From Ignavibacteria bacterium (GTDB taxonomy: Bacteria > Bacteroidota > Ignavibacteria > Ignavibacteriales > Melioribacteraceae): a stretch of DNA of 11,723 bases. Shown here one piece after another: positions 6,905 to 11,723 of this stretch. The notes under the pieces were generated by a model. It made no database searches and was not told the origin of the DNA. It was given only the letters and a program-made list of their open reading frames with translations. The DNA lies in NCBI GenBank assembly GCA_027347545.1, contig DAIEQT010000206.1:1-11723 (forward strand), in the 5' to 3' direction. Within the stretch, counting starts at the first letter, position 1; each line of letters starts with the position of its first letter. The translations under genes and the position numbers were made by a program.

Positions 6905-7893
6905 AATCTGACGAACAAAAATATTCCGGCACATACAAAAGCCAAATACAAAAAGTTGATGTTATTCTGAACTCTCTGCTTAAGAAACGTAAGCCAAAAT
7001 CTTTGTACGAGCCATGCTCATATATCTTGGAAGGAAAAGGGAAACGGCTTCGTCCATTTCTTGTTTTGGTCTCTGCAAAAGCAGTTGGAGGAAGTTTTAC
7101 AAAGTATTACAACGCCGCCGCTGCAGTTGAGATTCTGCATAACTTCACACTAGTGCATGATGATATAATGGATAATTCTGATAAACGGCGTGGAAGACTT
7201 ACTTTACACAAGAAGTATGATGTGAATACGGCTATCCTTGCCGGGGACAATTTAATTGCGTTAGCTTATGAATGCCTTCTTAAAGACAGCAAAAAAAATG
7301 TAAACCAGGTCGTTTCCACCTTTACTCACGGAATTATAGAAGTCTGCGAAGGACAAAGTTTGGATAAAGAATTTGAGCTTCGAGACAAAGTATCTCTGGC
7401 AGAGTATAAAAATATGATCTACAAAAAGACCGCTGCACTAGCAGAAATGAGCTGTGTGCTTGGCGGGCAACTCGCTGGCGGCACAAAGAAAGAAATTAGT
7501 TCGTTACTCAGCTACGGAAAAAATCTTGGAATGGCTTTTCAAATACAAGATGATTTGTTAGATATAATTGGTGACGAAAAGGAGTTCGGAAAGAAAATTG
7601 GAAGCGATTTAATCGAGGGGAAGAAAACTTATCTGTTTTTGCGGGCGTTACAAAAAGCAAAAGGTGCAGAGAAAGAATTACTTCAAAAAGTGATTGATCA
7701 TAAAGGAATTGAAAGAAGTGAAATAGAGAATTACAAAAATTTGTACATTAAACTTGGAATTTTAAAAGATGCAAAAAAGGAAATTGAGCACTACACTAAA
7801 TTAGCAATCGAAAGTTTAGCCTCTCTTAGAAACAAAGAGGGGCAGCAATTAATGATTTGGCTTGCCAACGCTTTAATCAATAGAAATAAATGA
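6901..7893 (+). CDS. Polyprenyl diphosphate synthase (short-chain, likely geranylgeranyl type)
   Basis: Condenses isopentenyl diphosphate with an allylic diphosphate to make linear prenyl diphosphates for quinones, carotenoids or carrier lipids. The product has 330 residues. The substrate motif GKRLRP is at 47-52, the first Asp-rich motif DDIMD at 87-91, and the second QDDLLDIIGD at 216-225, with KKIGSDLIEGKKT at about 231-243. The residue five before the first Asp-rich motif is Phe82, the fourth is Thr83, and the motif has no two-residue insertion. In the known classification this pattern fits archaeal-type (type I) geranylgeranyl synthases rather than bacterial farnesyl synthases, so C20 is the likely product, though chain length is not proven. 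It starts with TTG overlapping the fni stop (TTGA) and overlaps ptsH by ATGA, so it is coupled on both sides. Confidence 0.92.
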   Translation: MKSDEQKYSGTYKSQIQKVDVILNSLLKKRKPKSLYEPCSYILEGKGKRLRPFLVLVSAKAVGGSFTKYYNAAAAVEILHNFTLVHDDIMDNSDKRRGRLTLHKKYDVNTAILAGDNLIALAYECLLKDSKKNVNQVVSTFTHGIIEVCEGQSLDKEFELRDKVSLAEYKNMIYKKTAALAEMSCVLGGQLAGGTKKEISSLLSYGKNLGMAFQIQDDLLDIIGDEKEFGKKIGSDLIEGKKTYLFLRALQKAKGAEKELLQKVIDHKGIERSEIENYKNLYIKLGILKDAKKEIEHYTKLAIESLASLRNKEGQQLMIWLANALINRNK

Positions 7894-8156
7894 AAGAAAT
7901 TACTGTTACCATTATAAACAATGCCGGGCTTCATACACGTCCTGCGGCAACAATTGTAAAACTTGCATCAAAATTCAAAAGTGAATTCTTTTTGAACAAA
8001 GATGGTCTTCACATAAACGGAAAAAGCATAATTGGTGTTATGACTTTAGCCGCCGAAAAAGGAAGCCAAATTGTACTATCGTTTGATGGTGAAGACGAAG
8101 AAGAAGCGGCGAACGAAATAGTGGATTACTTCAACAGAGGATTTGACGAACTCTAA
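7890..8156 (+). CDS. ptsH: Phosphocarrier protein HPr
   Basis: An 88-residue soluble carrier that takes a phosphoryl group from enzyme I and passes it to sugar permeases or regulators. The active site NAGLHTRPAA gives His15 (phosphorylated by enzyme I) and Arg17. GKSIIGVM at 44-51 keeps Ser46, the residue phosphorylated by HPr kinase in organisms that have it, so a regulatory role is possible. Length and motifs are those of an ordinary HPr. The ATG overlaps the prenyl synthase stop in an ATGA junction, and enzyme I follows almost directly. No EII permease gene and no HPr kinase gene lies in the window. Confidence 0.96.
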   Translation: MKEITVTIINNAGLHTRPAATIVKLASKFKSEFFLNKDGLHINGKSIIGVMTLAAEKGSQIVLSFDGEDEEEAANEIVDYFNRGFDEL

Positions 8157-8157
8157 A

Positions 8158-9909
8158 ATGAAAGAGCGAGAAATCAATACCGTTATAAAAGGCATTGCTG
8201 CAGCGCCCGGAATTGTAATTGCCAAAGCATACATTTATGCCAAAGAGAAAGAAGAAATCTCGAATGAGATGATTACGGATATTGAAGATGCACTGACTAG
8301 CCTGGAAGTAGCGCTTGAGCAATCCAAGAAGGAATTGAAGAAAATATTTTCACTGGCAGTTGATAAGCTTGGTGAAAAACGCGCGGCGATTTTTGAAGCC
8401 CAGATGATGATTCTTGATGATCCTATTCTTGTTTCTACGTTGAAGAAAAGAATCCAAAATGAAATGAAAATGCCTGAGTTCATAGTAGATAGTGAAATCT
8501 CTAAGTACACTCATTTAATGAGTCTGGCAGATGAAGCTTACATGAAAGAGCGCTCGCATGATATTGAAGATATAAAACATAGAATCATTAGAAATTTAAA
8601 AAAGAAAAAATGGCGTTCAAGAATTGAAAGCGATGTTATTGTTGTAACTACAAATCTATCTCCATCGGATACTGTTTTATTCTCAAGAGTTAATGTGAAG
8701 GGCTATGTAACTGATTTTGGCGGCTTGACTTCCCACGCAGCAATTTTAGCGAGATCGTTAAACATACCGGCAGTTGTTGGTCTTCACGATGCAATGAGTA
8801 AAATTCATGAAGGTGATGAACTAATTATTGACGGCTACAAAGGTGTAGTAGTAATAAATCCCGATGAAAAACATTTAAAAGAATATCTAAAGAAGATTGA
8901 TAAACTTCATAATTACGATGAAGAGTTAAACAAGTTGAAAGACCTTCCGGCCGAGACAATAGACGGAAGAGTTATCCAACTTGAAGCTAATCTTGATCTC
9001 ACTGAAGAATTGGAATATCTAGTTCACAATTGCGCTCAAGGCATTGGATTAGTTAGGACAGAACAATTGTTTCAACATTCTGAAGCTTTTCCGGATGAAG
9101 AAGAACAATTTGTAGCATATAAAGACATAGCTGATAAGATTTATCCCAACTTAGTAACAATCCGCACTTTTGATATTGGCGGCGATAAGGTTTTGCCGGT
9201 TGACTTGAAAGAGCCCAATCCATTTTTAGGCTGGCGTGGTATTAGACTTCTTTTAGACAGTCCCGCATTATTCAAAACACAAATTCGTGCAATCTTAAGA
9301 GCAAGCTCACACAAGAATGTTAGATTAATGATTCCAATGGTAACTTCGCTAGAAGAAGTGCGAGAGAGCCACAAACTGATTGATGAATGCAAAAAAGAAC
9401 TTCATAAAGAAGGGAAGCAGTTTGATAAGCACATGCAAGTCGGTTTGATGATTGAAATTCCATCAGCAGCAGCAATGGCAAAGGAGTTTGCTGAGGAATC
9501 CGATTTCTTAAGCATTGGCACAAACGATTTAATTCAATATACACTTGCGGTTGATCGTGGAAATGAAATAGTGTCGAAATTATATCAAGAGTTTCATCCG
9601 GCTATTGTTCGGTTTATTTACCACATAATAACGGAAGGAAAGAAAGCCGGTAAGCGAGTAAGCTTATGCGGAGAAATGGGTGCAGATCCTTTTGCTGTTC
9701 CATTGTTAGTTGGGCTCGGATTGGAATCATTAAGCGCTTCCGTTTCACTTTTGCCACATATCAAAAAAGTAATACGCAGTATTTCCTATGCAGAGGCAAC
9801 GGAGCTTGGAGAAAAATGTTTGAAGCTCAAAACTGAAAAAGAGATTAACACCGAGATGCACGCTTTCTATAACAAGAAAATGCAAGATCAAATCAAAAAC
9901 CTTTACTGA
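8158..9909 (+). CDS. ptsI: PTS enzyme I (phosphoenolpyruvate-protein phosphotransferase)
   Basis: Autophosphorylates from phosphoenolpyruvate and donates to HPr His15 (EC 2.7.3.9). The ATG at 8158, one base after the ptsH stop, gives 583 residues; an in-frame TTG at 8143 would add five. In order: the N-terminal domain opening KGIAAAPGIVIAKA, the helical HPr-binding insert (about 35-145), the swivelling phosphohistidine domain with GGLTSHAAILARS and catalytic His193, then the PEP-binding barrel with GLVRTEQLF, GGDKVLP, NPFLGWRGIR, LMIEIPSAA, SIGTNDLIQYTLAVDRGNE and SLCGEMGADP, where Cys504 corresponds to the conserved active-site cysteine. All key residues are intact. There is no GAF domain, so it is the carbohydrate-type enzyme I, not the nitrogen-type PtsP. 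It sits after ptsH and 7 nt before the isomerase gene. Confidence 0.96.
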   Translation: MKEREINTVIKGIAAAPGIVIAKAYIYAKEKEEISNEMITDIEDALTSLEVALEQSKKELKKIFSLAVDKLGEKRAAIFEAQMMILDDPILVSTLKKRIQNEMKMPEFIVDSEISKYTHLMSLADEAYMKERSHDIEDIKHRIIRNLKKKKWRSRIESDVIVVTTNLSPSDTVLFSRVNVKGYVTDFGGLTSHAAILARSLNIPAVVGLHDAMSKIHEGDELIIDGYKGVVVINPDEKHLKEYLKKIDKLHNYDEELNKLKDLPAETIDGRVIQLEANLDLTEELEYLVHNCAQGIGLVRTEQLFQHSEAFPDEEEQFVAYKDIADKIYPNLVTIRTFDIGGDKVLPVDLKEPNPFLGWRGIRLLLDSPALFKTQIRAILRASSHKNVRLMIPMVTSLEEVRESHKLIDECKKELHKEGKQFDKHMQVGLMIEIPSAAAMAKEFAEESDFLSIGTNDLIQYTLAVDRGNEIVSKLYQEFHPAIVRFIYHIITEGKKAGKRVSLCGEMGADPFAVPLLVGLGLESLSASVSLLPHIKKVIRSISYAEATELGEKCLKLKTEKEINTEMHAFYNKKMQDQIKNLY

Positions 9910-9916
9910 GAGACAA

Positions 9917-10948
9917 ATGGAGATTAAAGAACTTATTGCAAAACTTGATCCGGAAGATCAATTTAATGTGTTAAAGGATTCTTACACACAAGTAGAATAT
10001 GCAAGGAATATAAAATTCGATTTATCATCAATTGATACAAAGAAAATTAAAAATATCATCGTAACCGGTTTGGGTGGCTCTGCAATCGGAGGAGAACTGC
10101 TGCAAATCTTTTTCCGGACTGAATTAAAATACCCTTATCAAGTAAACCGAAATTATGAACTTCCGGTTTACGCAAATGAAGAAACTCTAGTGATAGCTTC
10201 ATCTTATTCCGGCAATACGGAAGAAACTCTCTCTGCCTTGAACGATGCTATTGCTAAGAAGTGCCAAATAATTTGTGTTACTACAGGTGGTAAAGTTGAA
10301 GAGATTGCTAAGCAAAATAAAATTCCATTTGGAATTCTGAAGAAAGGCTTTCAACCAAGATATGCTTTGTGGGTAAACTTTTTCTCGTTAGTTAATATTC
10401 TTAACACATTAAAACTTGTACCAGATCAAAGCGAAAATGTAAAAGATGTTATCGCTTTGTTAAAGAACAAAGGTGAAGAGTATGCTAATGTAAATAATGA
10501 AGCAATTAGCATAGCTGAAACGCTTTTGGGATTTGTTCCGCTAATATATTCTGTTAGCGATTACACTTCCGTTGTTGGTACAAGATTCAAAGGGCAGTTT
10601 AACGAAAACTCCAAGCAGCTTGCATTTGCAAATTGCTATCCGGAATTAGACCACAATGAAATAATGGGCTGGGAAGGTTATAAACCTACAATGAATTTCA
10701 AACTCATCAACATTTTGGATGAAGAATATCATCCTCAAGTGAAAAAGAGATTTGAGATTACAACCGAGATAATTAAAAAAGCCGGTGCAGATGTAATCAA
10801 CATTCAGAGCAAAGAGAAAAATGCAAAGCTCCGTTTAGTTGATATGATTTATCTTGGCGATTGGATGACTTACTACTTTGCGCTTCTTCGCGGATTTAGC
10901 CCAACTGCAATCGGCAACATAAATTATTTGAAAGAAAAGTTGGGTTGA
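9917..10948 (+). CDS. Bifunctional phosphoglucose/phosphomannose isomerase
   Basis: Interconverts fructose 6-phosphate with glucose 6-phosphate and mannose 6-phosphate, linking glycolysis to sugar-nucleotide synthesis. The 343-residue length and motifs match the archaeal-type SIS-domain family (TIGR02128), far shorter than classical Pgi. The first SIS domain has the GLGGSAIGGELL loop at 51-62 and the phosphate-binding SYSGNTEETL at 96-105. Arg148 (in FQPRYALW), Glu230 (in FNENSKQLAF) and His246 (in ELDHNEIMGW) occupy the places of the catalytic Arg, Glu and His described for this family. The C-terminus GDWMTYYFALLRGFSPTAIG is also typical. It is the last gene of the operon, 7 nt after ptsI, and a terminator follows. 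Relative glucose and mannose activity cannot be judged from sequence. Confidence 0.93.
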   Translation: MEIKELIAKLDPEDQFNVLKDSYTQVEYARNIKFDLSSIDTKKIKNIIVTGLGGSAIGGELLQIFFRTELKYPYQVNRNYELPVYANEETLVIASSYSGNTEETLSALNDAIAKKCQIICVTTGGKVEEIAKQNKIPFGILKKGFQPRYALWVNFFSLVNILNTLKLVPDQSENVKDVIALLKNKGEEYANVNNEAISIAETLLGFVPLIYSVSDYTSVVGTRFKGQFNENSKQLAFANCYPELDHNEIMGWEGYKPTMNFKLINILDEEYHPQVKKRFEITTEIIKKAGADVINIQSKEKNAKLRLVDMIYLGDWMTYYFALLRGFSPTAIGNINYLKEKLG

Positions 10949-10971
10949 GTTTATATCTGACTGAAAGAATT

Positions 10972-10996
10972 AAGCCCGCAGTTAGCGGGCTTTTTT
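10972..10996 (+). terminator. Rho-independent terminator of the fni-to-isomerase operon
   Basis: A perfect 8-bp stem AAGCCCGC / GCGGGCTT (10972-10979 and 10985-10992) with an AGTTA loop is followed by a run of six T (10991-10996). It lies 24 nt after the isomerase stop, between convergent genes. An A-run on its other side means it could also slow transcription coming from polA, but the minus-strand T-run is too short to claim a true bidirectional terminator. Confidence 0.92.
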
Positions 10997-11007
10997 GTGA
11001 GCAAATT

Positions 11008-11723
11008 TTAATGCGCGTCGAGCCAGTTATCACCAATTCCGGTTTCAACTATAATTGGTACTTGAAGCGGAAGAGCAGATTCCATTAATTCTTTTACAAG
11101 CGGCTGCAAGTCATTAATCTCATCTTTGTGTGCATCAAAAACCAATTCATCATGAACTTGTAAAACCATCTTCGAGCTAAATTTCTTTTTGTTCACAGCA
11201 TCGTGAATTTTTATCATCGCGAGCTTAATCATATCTGCTGCTGTGCCTTGAATTGGCATGTTAACCGCAACGCGCTCTTCAAACTGCCTCATAATTCTAT
11301 TGCTGCTGTTTATGTTTCTTAAGAATCTTCTTCTGCCAAGCAGTGTTTCTGAGTAACCTTTCTTCTGTGCACTCTTTACCGAGTCTTCCATAAACAGTTT
11401 AACATTCTTAAACGAGTTGAAATAATTATCAATTATTTCTTTTGCGTGCTGCTGAGTAATCCCTAAACGGGTTTTCAAACCAAATGGACCTAAGCCGTAA
11501 AGAATTCCAAAGTTTACTTCCTTTGCTTTGCGGCGCATATCTTGTGTTACTTCTTGGGGATCAACACGAAAGACAAGCGCTGCCGTTCTTCTATGAATGT
11601 CTTCATTGTTATTAAAAGCAGCAACTAGAGTTTCATCACTGCAAATGCTCGCCATAATTCTTAATTCTATCTGGCTGTAATCCGCAGAAAGAATCACATG
11701 GTTTTTATCGCGCGGAACAAATG
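11008..11723 (-). CDS. polA: DNA polymerase I, C-terminal polymerase domain (cut by window edge)
   Basis: The enzyme fills gaps in DNA repair and replaces primers on the lagging strand. About 237 C-terminal codons are present and the frame stays open to the right edge; a GTG inside it is not the true start, because FVPRDKN, which is typical sequence of the family, lies upstream of it. Counted from that GTG (11697): motif A DYSQIELRI at 6-14, the O-helix motif B RRKAKEVNFGILYG at about 56-69 with the Phe that disfavours dideoxynucleotides, and motif C QVHDEL at about 184-189. The intermediate QGTAADMIKLAM is also present. All polymerase catalytic residues that fall within the window are intact. 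Whether the 5'-nuclease and 3'-5' exonuclease domains are complete cannot be seen. It converges on the isomerase operon. Confidence 0.96.
   Translation of the reverse strand, partial: FVPRDKNHVILSADYSQIELRIMASICSDETLVAAFNNNEDIHRRTAALVFRVDPQEVTQDMRRKAKEVNFGILYGLGPFGLKTRLGITQQHAKEIIDNYFNSFKNVKLFMEDSVKSAQKKGYSETLLGRRRFLRNINSSNRIMRQFEERVAVNMPIQGTAADMIKLAMIKIHDAVNKKKFSSKMVLQVHDELVFDAHKDEINDLQPLVKELMESALPLQVPIIVETGIGDNWLDAH

Noticed and set aside
8143..8157. TTG at 8143 as the start of enzyme I
   Set aside because: It would overlap ptsH by 14 nt. The ATG at 8158 follows the ptsH stop by one base and gives the typical N-terminus.

Overview
The window carries ordinary bacterial housekeeping and salvage genes with low-to-moderate GC (about 40% by eye). 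The gene mix suggests a member of the Bacteroidota/Ignavibacteriota (FCB) group: a free-standing four-helix-bundle (23S rRNA intervening-sequence type) protein, an SLC45/sucrose-type MFS carrier, an archaeal-type bifunctional phosphoglucose/phosphomannose isomerase and a two-component PTS without visible permeases. This placement rests on gene content only and is tentative. No rRNA, tRNA or CRISPR array was found, and no gap between genes reaches 300 bases.

Region 1 (1-2531, minus strand) is a compact nucleoside-salvage operon read as cdd, tdk, nupC, purine-nucleoside phosphorylase. It deaminates cytidine, phosphorylates thymidine, imports nucleosides and splits purine nucleosides. The phosphorylase runs off the left edge. 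Spacings are a 1-nt overlap, 9 nt and 5 nt.

Region 2 (2741-5708) holds a THUMP-domain RNA methyltransferase on the plus strand, convergent with an MFS sugar-type transporter on the minus strand. Between them is a small cassette: a four-helix-bundle protein gene framed by two inverted arrays of GGCARTA(G)-like units. Each flanking gene takes its TAG stop from the array beside it. The four-helix-bundle gene has an amber codon where its family normally has Gln, at codon 12. The MFS gene has an in-frame ochre codon at codon 346 of 437. Both therefore look broken in this sequence.

Region 3 (5867-10948, plus strand) is a tightly packed operon: type 2 isopentenyl-diphosphate isomerase (fni), a short-chain polyprenyl diphosphate synthase with a TTG start, HPr (ptsH), PTS enzyme I (ptsI) and phosphoglucose/phosphomannose isomerase. 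It ends in a clear Rho-independent terminator at 10972-10996. It joins isoprenoid precursor supply, PEP-dependent phosphoryl transfer and the entry to glycolysis in one transcript.

Region 4 (11008-11723, minus strand) is the C-terminal polymerase domain of DNA polymerase I, convergent on the operon and cut by the right edge.

I did not find a clear, previously undescribed system. The item most worth a second look is the repeat-bounded four-helix-bundle cassette with its adjacent nonsense codons.
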